Source of the DNA: Prorocentrum cordatum | Taxonomy: Eukaryota > Sar > Dinophyceae > Prorocentrales > Prorocentraceae | Assembly (NCBI GenBank): GCA_963575745.1 | Contig: CAUYUJ010003027.1 | Span: 1 to 64,000 of the forward strand | Direction of reading: 5' to 3' | Length of the DNA: 64,000 nt | The notes under the pieces: generated by a model | Told to the model about the DNA's origin: nothing | Databases searched by the model: none | What the model saw: only the letters and a program-made list of their open reading frames with translations | Program-made: the position numbers and the translations under genes | Shown: piece by piece, positions 43,736 through 54,229 of the stretch | Layout: every line of letters begins with the position of its first letter | Position numbering within the stretch: the stretch's first letter is position 1

Positions 43736-45166
43736 TCATCCCAACTTGTCGAAACTCCCCGGGCGTCCAAAGGGTATTATTCGGTAATCGCTGCACTTGG
43801 AAACCTCAAGAAACTTGGCCAACTCGGCGCGGTTCATTTGTCCTGTCAGGAACCGGTGCACCTCGAAGAATACTAGAAGATCCTCCAGCGTCGCTTGCAC
43901 ATTCTGGCGCATCTCATACAGTTTCTGAGCATAATCTTTTTGGGCCTTCTTAGTAGGGAACCCACGTTCTGTCACCAGCTTATCAAACAAATCCATTCCG
44001 TTCTTTAAATACTGGATCGCATTCAACTCGTTGATGCTGGCAACAGCGTCAATCCACGCTTTGACATCGGCAATGGTGGCCTGAGAGCACGTCGATGTCC
44101 CCTTGACCTTGTCACGATTTCTCCCTCGAGTCCTCTGGCGCGACTCCGTCACAGAAGAAGGCTCCGCACTCGGAGAAGACTCCGCACTCGAGGGCGCCTC
44201 CAGCTCCTCCCCCGCCGCCACAGTCAGAGAAGAAGATGATACCACTGCCTTCACATCAGAAGAAGATGAGACCACTGCCTTCACATCAGAAGAAGAAGAT
44301 GAACGAACTGCATACGTGTCAGAAGAAGATGAGACCACTGCCTGTACATCCTTCCCACCTGATCGCGCCAGTCCCTGAAGTCTCTGGACGAAGGCCTCAA
44401 GTTGATTGTGTCTGGCCTCCAAGCTGGAAATTGCATCACCCTGCTTCTGTACCTGGGTCTGAACCTTATCGATTTCACTACCCTGAACTACTATGGCGTC
44501 CTGGATCCTCTCAGTATTGTCATCCATCTTATGCATCGTCTGAAGTAGTAAGCACTTCATGTCATCCTGCCTTCGCTGTTCGACACCGAGAGTTGCATAC
44601 CAGTGGTCACGAGAGGGACACCCCTGGGACGCTCCTGACAAGGCGCGGCTATCAGAATCAGACTGCACGTTCGGAGAAGACTCCGCACTCGAGGGTGCCT
44701 CCAGCTCCTCCTCCGCCGCCACAGCCACTTTCCCAAGAAGAACTCCTGAATCTCCTCCCTCCATCCCAACGACACTATCTGTCTGACAGCCGACTTCACA
44801 ATGAAAGTCCGCAACATCAACCGTCTGCACTCCAACATCAACCAGCGATTCAGAAGCCTGCATTCCAATATCTACATCAACCAGCGATTCAAAAGCCTGC
44901 ATACGGCAAGAAAGATTCTCCGAAACAGTCTTAATGTCAGCCTCCTCCTCCTCCTCCAAACTGCGTTTAACAACAGGTGGATCGCGCGACAAAAGATAAT
45001 CAAGAACCAAATCGGCAGTCGCCCGCTCCAGCCCTGGTGGTGGGAGACACGTAGGTGGCACCAAACCATCCAGAGGCAAACGAATAGGCAAATGCACACA
45101 GTATCCGTTTTGAACAGCCAGCGCCCGACGCATAATGCGAGCACTTGCACTCCGTACGTGTGGCAT
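43736..45166 (-). CDS. ORF1-like coiled-coil protein without RT partner
   Basis: 476 codons from the first in-frame ATG (45166); the frame is open upstream but lacks ATG. In order: a basic N-terminus, an acidic EEEEEAD patch, QT motifs (GVQTVD, GCQTD) near residues 115-130, a coiled coil (MHKMDDNTERIQDAI ... VQTQVQKQGDAISSLE) around residues 200-255, Ser/Val repeats (DVKAVVSSSS, encoded by a short direct DNA repeat near 44230-44350), a basic RTRGRNRDK stretch, and a helical C-terminus. The coil closely matches LINE-A ORF1, so the two share ancestry. The ORF is intact and suggests recent activity. RNA binding and LC8 binding are inferences. Confidence 0.7.
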   Translation of the reverse strand: MPHVRSASARIMRRALAVQNGYCVHLPIRLPLDGLVPPTCLPPPGLERATADLVLDYLLSRDPPVVKRSLEEEEEADIKTVSENLSCRMQAFESLVDVDIGMQASESLVDVGVQTVDVADFHCEVGCQTDSVVGMEGGDSGVLLGKVAVAAEEELEAPSSAESSPNVQSDSDSRALSGASQGCPSRDHWYATLGVEQRRQDDMKCLLLQTMHKMDDNTERIQDAIVVQGSEIDKVQTQVQKQGDAISSLEARHNQLEAFVQRLQGLARSGGKDVQAVVSSSSDTYAVRSSSSSDVKAVVSSSSDVKAVVSSSSLTVAAGEELEAPSSAESSPSAEPSSVTESRQRTRGRNRDKVKGTSTCSQATIADVKAWIDAVASINELNAIQYLKNGMDLFDKLVTERGFPTKKAQKDYAQKLYEMRQNVQATLEDLLVFFEVHRFLTGQMNRAELAKFLEVSKCSDYRIIPFGRPGSFDKLG

Positions 45167-45325
45167 AACTAAAGATTGCAAATCAATTGAAGACCACTCA
45201 AGGCGATCAGACTTGTCAAATGAATGGCAGTGCAATATCACTCTAGGCGACAAAAGTGTGACTCCCTGACGCGCACTCGATCCCACTGGAGGTTACCCAG
45301 GCAGAGGGGATCAAATGTCAAGCGC

Positions 45326-45348
45326 CTTGAGCCGAGATTTCTTGAGCC
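45326..45348 (-). other. Tandem spliced-leader relic at element 5' end
   Basis: The reverse complement has GGCTCAAG twice with exactly 15 nt between starts (second part AAATCTCGGCTCAAG). Spacing equals that of tandem dinoflagellate leader relics; the second copy has drifted at its 5' side. Confidence 0.7.
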
Positions 45349-45404
45349 GGGGGACTCGTAGAGGGGGACTCGTAGAGCTTTCTTCAACCTTTCTTACCGC
45401 CGGG

Positions 45405-46270
45405 GGACTCGTAGAGCTTCCTGACAATTTACAATGTCGAAAAAATTGCAGAGAACGAATACTTTTTCAGCCCAAGCGATTTCAGACCTCCCGATGCTTC
45501 TGCATTCTCTTCTGTACAAGCTCTATTGCTCTCCTACAGCCCGAGCTACGTGCGTTAATCGACAGCACCTCTCAAGATTAATCGAACAAAACGAATAGTT
45601 TGGCAAACCCAGACCAAGTTCAGACCTCTGAATGCGAGAGGCAGACGCGTCTGATGTTTTCGAATCGATTTCTCGTATTCCCAGCCCTGCAGCCCCCCTA
45701 CAGCCCGAGTTAACTGCAGAAAGCCGTCAGCATCTTACAGGATGACTCGGACAATAGGAAAAGTTTCGCGGACCTAGTTCCGGCAGCAGAGCATTCTGCG
45801 CCTGATGTCTCCAAATCGAATGCTGTCACCACCAGCACTGTAGCCCCCCCCCCCCTACACCCCGACTTTCGTGCAGAAAACCGAGAACACCATAACTCGA
45901 AGAATACGAGTAGTTTTGCAATTCTAAATCGGGCAGCAGACCGAGTTCAGAGCTCTGAATTCAACAGAGAAACGCGACTAATCATTCTAAATCGATGTCT
46001 GTACGTATCAGCTGCGTAGCTGTCCTATAAGTACAGGGAAACCGAGAGCGTCTATTAAGACGACTCGAATAATACGAACGACTTTAAAATCGTTTCGAGT
46101 CATCTTGATATGTGCTGTCGGTATATTGGACTTAACCCGAGATATAGGACAGGTACAAAGCTGGTAAGCACATCTTATCCATTCAGAATGATCAGGCGCG
46201 TTCGCCTGTTGCATCCAGAGGTCTGAACTCGGTCTGCTAGCCGAGCTAGGTCCGCAAACCTCTTCTCTAG
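45405..46270. repeat. S satellite array with an internal inversion
   Basis: Head GACAATTTACAATGTCG then units to about 46085. There the array flips: 46090-46260 is satellite in reverse complement (ATCATTCTGAATGG-like and GGTCTGAACTCGGTCTGCTAGCCGAGC words). The junction TTTAAAATCG lies at about 46083-46092. A C9 run lies at 45847-45855. No gene. Confidence 0.65.
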
Positions 46271-46815
46271 CCAGCTACGGAGCTGAACTGCACGCTAACT
46301 TGGTAGCGTCCAAAACCCAGAGAGCGAAGACACCTCCCGGGACAGGAAATCTTTCCTGGTGAGCTCCTGCGCGCCCCGGTTTCAAAACTCGGTAGCGTCC
46401 AAAACCCGGAGAGCAAAGAGAGCACACACCCTAACGGCCGGCGGTAAACCGTAACCAGATTACCGCCAGGCACCTCGTAGAGTTTTTTTCTTGCACAGCG
46501 CTCCTCAAAACACATCAAGAGAGCTTCTGAAGCGAGAGGCGAGAAACTCGAAAAAAACACGATTTTTCGGTTTCCATCCAAAATCGGTTCCTGCAAGTCT
46601 TTCGATAGTGATACTGCAGCCACGGACTTGACAATTTTTCTGGCAGACGCGTCATAACCCACTATACGTGAGAAAAATATGGTTTCTCAAAATAAATGAT
46701 TAAATATATTTAAGATCTTAGCAAAACCGACCCAAAGTCACCACTTTCTCTCTTAAGGCCGCGTCGGCCAATGGGCGCCGGCGGTAAACCGTCAACCTTC
46801 GTTACCGCCGGGAAT
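46271..46815 (+). mobile_element. M fragments, H hairpin and an R copy
   Basis: Two left ends of module M (GTAGCGTCCAAAACCC at 46293 and 46391) without right ends, a degenerate H (46438), R body 46480-46770 and another H (46777). No ORF. Confidence 0.55.
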
Positions 46816-47925
46816 TCGTAGAGCTTCCTGACAACATATAATGTCAAAAAAATTACACCAAAAAAATAGTCTTTCAGCCCAACCAATTTCAGACCTCTCG
46901 GATGCAACAGCCGAACGCCCCAGATGCTTCTGGATTGTCGTCTCTACGAGCTCTGTAGCTCTTCTACAGCCCGAGTTATGTGCGTAAATCGACAGCACCT
47001 ATCAAGATGACTCGAACAATACGAATAGTTTGGCAAATCTGGCTCGAGTATCAGACCGAGTTCAAACCTCTGCATGGGACAGGCAGACGCGTCTGATGTC
47101 CCTGCATCGAATCATGTGATTACCAGCCCTGAAGCCTAGAGCCCGAGTTATGCAAAAAACCGATAGCACCTCTGACGATGACTCAAACAAAACGAATAAT
47201 TTCGCGGATCTATTTCTGGCAGCAGACACAGTTCGGAGCTCTCGATTCGAAAGGCGGACGCGCCTCATATCTCCGAACCGATTCCAGTGATTACCAGCTA
47301 TGCAGCCCCCTACAGCCCGAGTTAAGTGGAGAGAGCCGACAGCATCTCTCAAGATGACTCGAACAATACGAATAGTTTCGCGATTCTAGATCGGAGAGCA
47401 GATCGAGTTCAGAGCTCTCGATTCAGCAGACAACGGCCACTATGATTCTGAATCAGATTCTGTACGTACCAGCTATGTAGCTGTCCTGTAGCTCGAGTTA
47501 AGTACAGAAAACAGAGAACGTCTGTCAAGATGACTCGAATAATACGAATAGATTTGCGGACTTTGCTCGGCTAGCAGACCGAGTTCAGACGTCTGGGTTC
47601 AACAGGCGAACGCGCCTGATCATTCTGCATCGATTAGCTGTGCTCACCAGCTCTGTAGCTGTCCTGAAGCTCGAGTTATCTTGATAAAATGGACAGCGCG
47701 TATTAAGATGACTCGAAACGGCCGATCCCCCCTGCCTGCTTTTTAGCAGTAAAAGGTACCCGATCGAGCTGAGATCAAGATGGCGAGCGGGAACAAGATC
47801 GAATATCATGGGAAAAAATACCAGAGCTCTAACATGTTCGAATTTTGAGAACAAAATTTTCAACTGACCAAAAGTCATCAAAAGGTCCGTCGAGATTTTT
47901 CTTGCCAACTAGCTCTCCAGCGCCC
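46815..47925 (+). repeat. S satellite array
   Basis: Starts with TTCGTAGAGCTTCCTGACAACATATAATGTC and contains about five to six units. It ends with the S tail (47705-47915: CCGATCCCCCCTGC...CTTTTTAGCAGTAAAAGG...). Non-coding. Confidence 0.75.
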
Positions 47926-47937
47926 CAGAACTGGAAC

Positions 47938-48300
47938 CGGCGGTAAACCGTCAACCAGAATACCGCCGGGGTCCTCGTAGAGCTCTTTTCTCGCACGGCG
48001 CTCCTCGGTACATATGTAGAAAAACAAGATCCCGAAAACTTGAAAAACACGTTTATATTATCAAAAAACGGTTGTGCCAAGTGTTTTAATAGCAATACTG
48101 CCCCTACGAGCATGAGAATTTGATTGGCGAACGCGAAATACCCCACTACAGATGCAAAAAAATACCGGTTATCAAAATGAATGTTCAAAGCTCTCAAAAA
48201 GTGTGTCCAACCGACCCAAAGTTCGCACATTGTCCGTCGGGGCCGTCGGCCAACTGGGCGCCGGCGGTAAACCGTCAACCTTTGTTACCGCCACAGGCGG
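47938..48300 (+). mobile_element. H hairpin and module R copy
   Basis: H at 47939, R body with GGTTGTGCCAAGTGTTTTAATA and GGCGAACGCGAAATACCCCA, then a second H near 48261 whose right arm is broken by satellite sequence (ACCGCCACAGGCGG). No gene. Confidence 0.6.
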
Positions 48301-48895
48301 ACGCGCCTCTGTCTCTGAATCGATTCCTTGATTACCAGCCCTGCAGCCCCCTACAGCCCCAGTTAAGTGCAGAAAATCGACAGCACTTCTAAAGATGACT
48401 CGAACAATACAATTTCTTCGCGGACCTAGTTCGGGCAGCAGACAGAGTTCGGAGCTCTCGATTCGGAGACGAACACGCCTGATGTCTTGGAATCGATTCC
48501 AGCGATTACCAGCCATGCAACCCCCCTACAGCAGGAGTTACGTGCAGAGAACCGACAGCACCTCTTAAGATAACGAACAATACGAATACTTTCGTGATTC
48601 TAGATCGGGCAGCAGACCGAGATCAGAGCACTGGATTGAACAAACAAACACTAATGATTCTGAATCAGATTCTGTACGTATCAGCTTTGCAGCTGCCCTT
48701 CAGCTCGAGTTAAGTACAGAAAACCGAGAGCGTCTGTCAAGATAACTCGAATAATACGAATAGTTTTACGCACCTAGCTCGAGTAGCAGACCGAGTTCAG
48801 ACCTCTCGATTCAACAGGCGAACGCACTTGATCATTCTGCATCGATTAGCTGTGCTCACCAGCTCTGTAGTTGTCCTGAAGCTCGAGACTGGGCG
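48300..48895 (+). repeat. S satellite array fragment
   Basis: Three to four units with anchors GCCCCAGTTAAGTG, GCAGGAGTTACGTG and GCTCGAGTTAAGTAC. It begins inside an H right arm and ends abruptly at the next H hairpin with no tail. Confidence 0.7.
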
Positions 48896-48921
48896 CCGGC
48901 GGTAAACCGTCAACCTTGGTT

Positions 48922-49075
48922 TTTTGCGTATTGCGTGCCGCCACAGCAGGGTCGGGTCACCGCCCAGGCGATAGCCACACAGGGAGGCCTAGTATCCTGC
49001 CAAATGCAGGCATTCCTCCACTCCCAAAAGGAGTTGTCGGGCAGACTCTAACTCAGCTGCAGATGCAAAGGATGG
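48922..49075 (-). mobile_element. 154-bp internally deleted LINE-B copy
   Basis: Exact 9-bp duplication ACCTTGGTT at 48913-48921 and 49076-49084. The left 130 bp equal the LINE-B 3' end (GCGTATTGCGTGCCGCCACA ... CTCAGCTGCAG). It then jumps to GATGCAAAGGATGG, which in LINE-B lies at about 62317-62330, within ORF1. The junction shares GCAG with both partners. The deletion removes about 5.2 kb and fuses ORF1 (SFASA) in frame to the ORF2 C-terminus (AELESARQ). Confidence 0.8.
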
Positions 49076-49084
49076 ACCTTGGTT

Positions 49085-50040
49085 ACCGCCGGGGGACTCG
49101 TAGAGCTTCCTGACAGTATATAGTGTGGAAAAAACTCCAAAGAACGACTCGTTTTTCAGCCCAAGCGATTTCAAACCTCTCAAGATGACTCTAACCAAAA
49201 AAACAAACAGTTTTCGCAACCCAGTTCGAGTATCGAATAGAGTTCAGACCTCTGAATGCGACGGGCGGGCGCGTCTGCTGTCTGCGAACCCACTCATGTG
49301 ATTCCCAGCCCTGCAGCCCCCCTATAGCCCGAGGTAAGTGCAGAAAACCGACAGTATCGACTCGAATGATACAATAGCTTTGCGGGCCTAGTTCGAGCAG
49401 CAGACCGAGTTCCGAGCTCTGGAATCGACCAACAGACGCGCCTGATGCGTGCAAATCGATATCTGTGACCCGCAGCACTGTAGCTCTCCCCCAGCACGAG
49501 TTGAGTGCAGAGAATTGAGAGCACTTCTCAAGATGATTCGAACAATACGAATAGTTTCGCGAACCTAGCTCGGGCAGCAGGCCGAGTTCAGAGCTCTCGG
49601 TTCAATAGACGAACGCGACTGATGATTCCCCATCGATGTCTGTGACAATGAGCCCTGTAGCTGCCTCATAGTTCGAGTTGAGTAGAGAAAACCGACAGCA
49701 CCTGTCAAGATGACTCTAATAATACGAATAGGTTTGCGACCCTAGCTCGGCTAGCAGACCGAGTTCAGACCTCTGGATTCAACAGGCGAACGCGCCTGAT
49801 AATTCTGAATGCGATAGGTGTGCTTACCAGCTCTGTAGCTGCCCTACAGCTCGAGTTAAGTACAAAATACCGACAACGCGTATCAAGATGACTCGAAACG
49901 GCCGATCCCGCCAGTGTGCTTTTTGGCAGTAAAAGGTACCCGATCGAGCTGAGATCAAGATGGCGAGCGGGAATAAGATCGAATATCACGGGAAAAAATA
50001 CTAGAGCTCGAACGAATTGTTGAATTTCGAGAACAAAACT
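49085..50040 (+). repeat. S satellite array with tail cut by H/LINE-A
   Basis: Head GACAGTATATAGTGTGG after H right arm and ACTCGTAGAGCTTCC. About five units follow, then the S tail (49890-50038), which ends at GAGAACAAAACT where the H hairpin of the LINE-A site begins. No gene. Confidence 0.75.
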
Positions 50041-50264
50041 GGGCGCCGGCGGTAAACCGTCAACCTTGGTTTTTTGCGGACTTTGCGGTCGACTGTGCAG
50101 GCTTTCCAGCCTAGTCGGAAGCAAGGAGCGGGCGCATCGGGAGTAGGCGGAAGCCTCACCGATCCAAACGATCAGAGGCGAAAGCCAACTCTTATTAGGA
50201 GGATGAGAGGTCAAGCACACACACACGACAAACGAGGGCATGGCGTGAGTGAGCACAATCAATA

Positions 50265-53200
50265 TCACATCATATCCTGTCCGAAATACGCTTGTACAAC
50301 CCGCGGCAAGATCATAATCGTATGCTCAACGGCCGAGACCTCGGCATCAGTCACTGTTGAAGTTGGATCAATCGAGAACGCCGCACTGTACACCTCCGTC
50401 CAAATGATCTCATGGCTGAGTGGCTGCCTTGAGAGTCTCGATACCCTTCCAACATCTATCCAGCACCCGACTCCCACGCCGTCGCAAGAGACACCGCCAT
50501 CGAATCCAGCTCTGATGGCACAAACGCGAAACACCTGTTGTAACTGAGGGGCGTGAAGCCCTATCCTATCTCGAATCACTGGTGGCCCGAAGCGGGCCGT
50601 ATGAGTGAGTACATCTGCACGTGTGTTCCATTCCCTATATGTGTGGTCAATAATTTCCCTCCCGTGGCAGGCGGGCCTAATTCCATATCTTTGACACATG
50701 TTGTCGAGTTGGTTTATCATTCTGTTGATCCTATCTTGATACGTACGATTAAGCACCCTCCAGACACCCTGCAGCCAAGACACCACCAGGAGACTGTCCC
50801 CAGAGATATACACAGGGATCCCAAATGAGTCGAGGTCGTACTCAACCTCCTTCATATTTTGTAACGCAATACGTTTGGCCAGTTTGTCGTTGAAAGCCGC
50901 AGTGCCCTCTTGGGCCCCATAGGTGTGTAGGTCGTTTTGTGTGATAGTAAGTACCTCCTGCGGGGCCCCACCTGTTGTACCGTACCCTTTTCTTTTCTGA
51001 AAGTAACTCAGCATCGTCCGTGTACACATGTGCTCGCAGAACTGAACATACGCAGCATCTGTCGGCACAAAGGACTCCCACCATTTGAGTCCGTAGAATT
51101 CGCAGAAAGAAAATAGCCAGCATCTCTGGCCGACAGCTCGACCTGAACTCACATGTCTCCTTTTTAGCTGCGAGGCCTCTTGGAAGTGAAACATACCTCG
51201 CAAGCACTCAGACGCATCCGTCCTGAGTCTGTCCCACAATGGGCCATACGCAACCGTAGTCATGTGATGATCTCTCCACGTACGTTGCGTCGAAGATATA
51301 TCCTCATGAGAAGCAGCACACATCATAGAAATGAAATCTGCAGCATCCTTCGCGGAGTTCCACACCATACGAAGAAATCTCTGCACCAAACTCGCAAATC
51401 CATAAGATCGGAATTGCTCTCTGGCCTCGTGGTACCGTCGTCGGTTCCAGTCCGCCATAGTCTCCTCCTCTCTCCTCGGCCGTCGAAACATACGGCACAA
51501 ACACCATCCCTCGAAGGCATTGAGCATGTGTAGCGAGGAAGCATCCGCAGTACATGTCTCTAGACAATACAACGCCATACTCTGCACCTTGTCTTGATAA
51601 CGGCAAAACTTATCACGAACAGCAACCGCTCTGTTACGAAAGAAATTCGATTGTCTAATGAGACAAGCTCGAGCCTCCTTGATGCGATATTCAACATCAG
51701 GATGAGCAGGCACTAGGTATGTGGAGAAAATCTCATGACCCAATACTTTCATACTACCAACACGTCGAAGTCTAAAGCCCTGATATCTCGAGCACGCAGG
51801 TATACACAAGTCCTCGCTGGTAAGTATATGTCCGTCAACGTCCACTTTAGCATTCTCCCCACATGTCATGTACAACAGGCTGCTATCCTTCCATCTCATC
51901 CCCCAGTCATGTAGTGGTAGTGTTAGATCGTGCATCATCTGAGCCAACATAGTTGAGGAGGCAGAGACAAGGTAGCAGTTGTCCGCCCACACAAAGTGGT
52001 TCACCGTTGTCCGTCGCTCATACTCACCACAGACGCCCTCCAGCACATACCCCACACCTCTACTGTCCCAATCCCGAAATATAGGTCCCCACATGGCACA
52101 TATGATAAGATTAAATAGAAGAGGCCCCTCAGGGCCGCCCGTCCGTATGCATACGTCCCAGTTGATGTCGTGAATGGCCATACCCTCGACAACTAACGAC
52201 CCCGTAGTGCAAACCAGCGGTGATAGCAAAGCATACTGGAGATAGGCAGGAATATTGGCATGGCACATAGCACGTTTGGCGTTTAGAAGGCTGCAGTGGT
52301 CGAACGCTTGTTTGATATCGGCGTTAGCGATATGGACCGTCTGATCTTTTCCCCAGATGTCCCCGTGTTGAGCCAGAGCCTTGAGGGCCCCCACAATTTC
52401 CACCGTCTTACGTCCCTCCTGGAAGCCGTAGATGCCCAGGGGTCCCATGAGGCCAGCCCGAGACACAAATTGTTCGACCAAGATCACCACGCAAGCAGAG
52501 TACCAACGGCTGAGACTGTTTTGCAGACAGAGGTACCGCGCATCTGTCAGCGATGTCAAGCTCGGCAGCTTGGGCATGAAGGCAATCAAAATCTGCCTCC
52601 AATCCTGCGGATACTGCCGTGCCAAGCGAAATATCTCATCAAACATCCGAGCAACGCCGCGCAAAGTCGCCCACGGCAATGCCTTGAGGATTTCACAAGG
52701 CAGCCTGTCGGGGCCGGTGGCACGCTTGGACTTGAGACGTGACCGTGCCTGGCATACCACCGCTATTGTCAGTCCCTCAGTGCAGTACCCGTCACATAGG
52801 TTCTGTTGTGCATCCCTCCTCAACTCCTCCAACATCGACATATCCCGTCCTCTGACCTCCTCCGAAGTATACTTCTGTCTGGTATGTGCTCTGATCTCCT
52901 CCACCCACTCCTCCCTGTCCTCAGATATCCGTCCCTGCACAATGAGGTGCTTGATACCATGACGCTCTTTGCGCCTGGAGGCAGGAGAGGTCCACGCGGC
53001 CAACGCCGCACGATACTCCCTCCGCAGTCCGTTGGCACGTCTGCGCAAGCTGGGCACATCCACTGACGCTGGCAGAGGCTTCCGTCGCAAAATCTCCTGG
53101 CAGGCCGTGAGTCCTGCAGGCCTAATTGGCGGTAGTCCCCGTCCCGTGGTGGCAGTCGTGAATTTGATATCCTCCTGCTCAGTACAGGCCCGAATAGTGG

Positions 53201-54128
53201 TCGACACAAGGTCCCCTGGAGAACAAATAGTATTGGCATCTCCCAAGACCCGATCGATTTCCTTTCGCGCCATATTGAGGTCCCCCCAATTCACCGTCTT
53301 ATAACCAACCAAACTCTTTTCACGAGCTGCCGTCGGGATACTACGTTTGACCAGCTCAGCGCCTGTGTCACTAAAAGTCCCCTGAAGCAGGCCATGGTCG
53401 CTGAGACGACTACGATTTGTCTTCCCCCCATTACTCATGATCGTTTCAACCTTCATCTCATCGATCACCCACGTCCTGGGAACAAAAATGTAATCAAGAA
53501 CCTTCTTACACGTCCCCCACCGAGATACTCCGTAGCTCTCCCATGTGTGTAGTCGTCGTGGCAAGAACGAATTGGCAGCCTTCATCCCCAGGCGCCCTAG
53601 AAAGCAAAGAACACGCTCGCGCAACTGTTGTCGTACGTCCCTCCTCACCCGCTGTGCACCACCCTCCTCACAAGTCCTCCTCTCCTCCTTGGTAGCACTT
53701 CCCACCGCCTCATAGACAGTCCCAGTGCGTGAGCACTGCAGCTGAGTTGATGGGGATAGCTCAACGTTGGCATCGAGCAGCACAGAGACAGTCGCCCCCT
53801 TCCAGCGGCTGCGCAGAGTGAGAATAACTGATTCGAGCGCGTCCAACACCACGCACTGCACATCTACGGCGTTCTCGACGCCGGGGTCGGGAAGATACGC
53901 AGAGGCAACTATCACAGGGGCACTTCCACTACCAAAGACCACCACACAGAACCGTTCATATTGACATATTGATTCACGCACACACGTACTCCACTCTTTG
54001 TTAAATAATAACCCACACTTACCGTCACAACTCACACGATATGATAGACCACACCGTCTGATATATGCATCGAATTTGCCTCCAAAAAGATTCTGGCATT
54101 CCTGGACACCCCAGATGCAATCTCGCAT
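50265..54128 (-). CDS. LINE-A ORF2: endonuclease, reverse transcriptase, RNase H
   Basis: 1,287 codons from the first ATG, but homology (GSWNLNRAGSANFKG) runs in frame upstream to the ORF1 stop at 54237, so this ATG is probably not the true start. AP-type endonuclease: GVQE (residues 7-10), SAYLP, LLDAN (D119, N121), DYIF (D212), SDH (243-245). Reverse transcriptase: TGPDRLPCEILK (471-482), YGFQEGRK, motif A NADIKQAFD (D604), motif B TGGPEGPLLFN, motif C FVWADN (D716, N717 in place of the second Asp). C-terminal RNase H-like residues come in permuted order: GDS D1111, TRAD D1172, FDGG D1210, DAE E1263. No zinc knuckle is recognised. The frame is intact. Confidence 0.85.
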   Translation of the reverse strand: MRDCIWGVQECQNLFGGKFDAYIRRCGLSYRVSCDGKCGLLFNKEWSTCVRESICQYERFCVVVFGSGSAPVIVASAYLPDPGVENAVDVQCVVLDALESVILTLRSRWKGATVSVLLDANVELSPSTQLQCSRTGTVYEAVGSATKEERRTCEEGGAQRVRRDVRQQLRERVLCFLGRLGMKAANSFLPRRLHTWESYGVSRWGTCKKVLDYIFVPRTWVIDEMKVETIMSNGGKTNRSRLSDHGLLQGTFSDTGAELVKRSIPTAAREKSLVGYKTVNWGDLNMARKEIDRVLGDANTICSPGDLVSTTIRACTEQEDIKFTTATTGRGLPPIRPAGLTACQEILRRKPLPASVDVPSLRRRANGLRREYRAALAAWTSPASRRKERHGIKHLIVQGRISEDREEWVEEIRAHTRQKYTSEEVRGRDMSMLEELRRDAQQNLCDGYCTEGLTIAVVCQARSRLKSKRATGPDRLPCEILKALPWATLRGVARMFDEIFRLARQYPQDWRQILIAFMPKLPSLTSLTDARYLCLQNSLSRWYSACVVILVEQFVSRAGLMGPLGIYGFQEGRKTVEIVGALKALAQHGDIWGKDQTVHIANADIKQAFDHCSLLNAKRAMCHANIPAYLQYALLSPLVCTTGSLVVEGMAIHDINWDVCIRTGGPEGPLLFNLIICAMWGPIFRDWDSRGVGYVLEGVCGEYERRTTVNHFVWADNCYLVSASSTMLAQMMHDLTLPLHDWGMRWKDSSLLYMTCGENAKVDVDGHILTSEDLCIPACSRYQGFRLRRVGSMKVLGHEIFSTYLVPAHPDVEYRIKEARACLIRQSNFFRNRAVAVRDKFCRYQDKVQSMALYCLETCTADASSLHMLNAFEGWCLCRMFRRPRREEETMADWNRRRYHEAREQFRSYGFASLVQRFLRMVWNSAKDAADFISMMCAASHEDISSTQRTWRDHHMTTVAYGPLWDRLRTDASECLRGMFHFQEASQLKRRHVSSGRAVGQRCWLFSFCEFYGLKWWESFVPTDAAYVQFCEHMCTRTMLSYFQKRKGYGTTGGAPQEVLTITQNDLHTYGAQEGTAAFNDKLAKRIALQNMKEVEYDLDSFGIPVYISGDSLLVVSWLQGVWRVLNRTYQDRINRMINQLDNMCQRYGIRPACHGREIIDHTYREWNTRADVLTHTARFGPPVIRDRIGLHAPQLQQVFRVCAIRAGFDGGVSCDGVGVGCWIDVGRVSRLSRQPLSHEIIWTEVYSAAFSIDPTSTVTDAEVSAVEHTIMILPRVVQAYFGQDMM

Positions 54129-54229
54129 TGAAAGGCACCTCAGAATCTCATTCCCCTTGAAATTGGCCGACCCCGCCCGATTGAGGTTCCAGCTACCCAG
54201 TCGGATCCCCTTGAACGGTGTTCGGCGTC

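Larger units (their letters stand above)
43248..45383 (-). mobile_element. Non-autonomous non-LTR element with intact ORF1-like gene (family A 3' end)
   Basis: A 12-bp duplication TCAACCTTTCTT flanks it (43236-43247 and 45384-45395) inside an H hairpin. Its 3' end is the LINE-A terminus: oligo-T, CGACT/AGTCG and AGGCT/AGCCT stems (43266-43293). The 5' side has a tandem spliced-leader relic (45326-45348). The only ORF is ORF1-like; no RT or endonuclease is present. It probably relies on LINE-A machinery through the shared 3' end. Confidence 0.8.

Noticed and set aside
45241-45286. GTG at 45286 as start of the 43-kb element ORF
   Set aside because: Non-ATG; the first in-frame ATG at 45166 is a safer start and keeps all recognisable regions.
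48922-49075. Spliced (intron-less) LINE-B copy
   Set aside because: No GT/GC...AG pair fits the junction in any register; a 4-bp microhomology explains it better.
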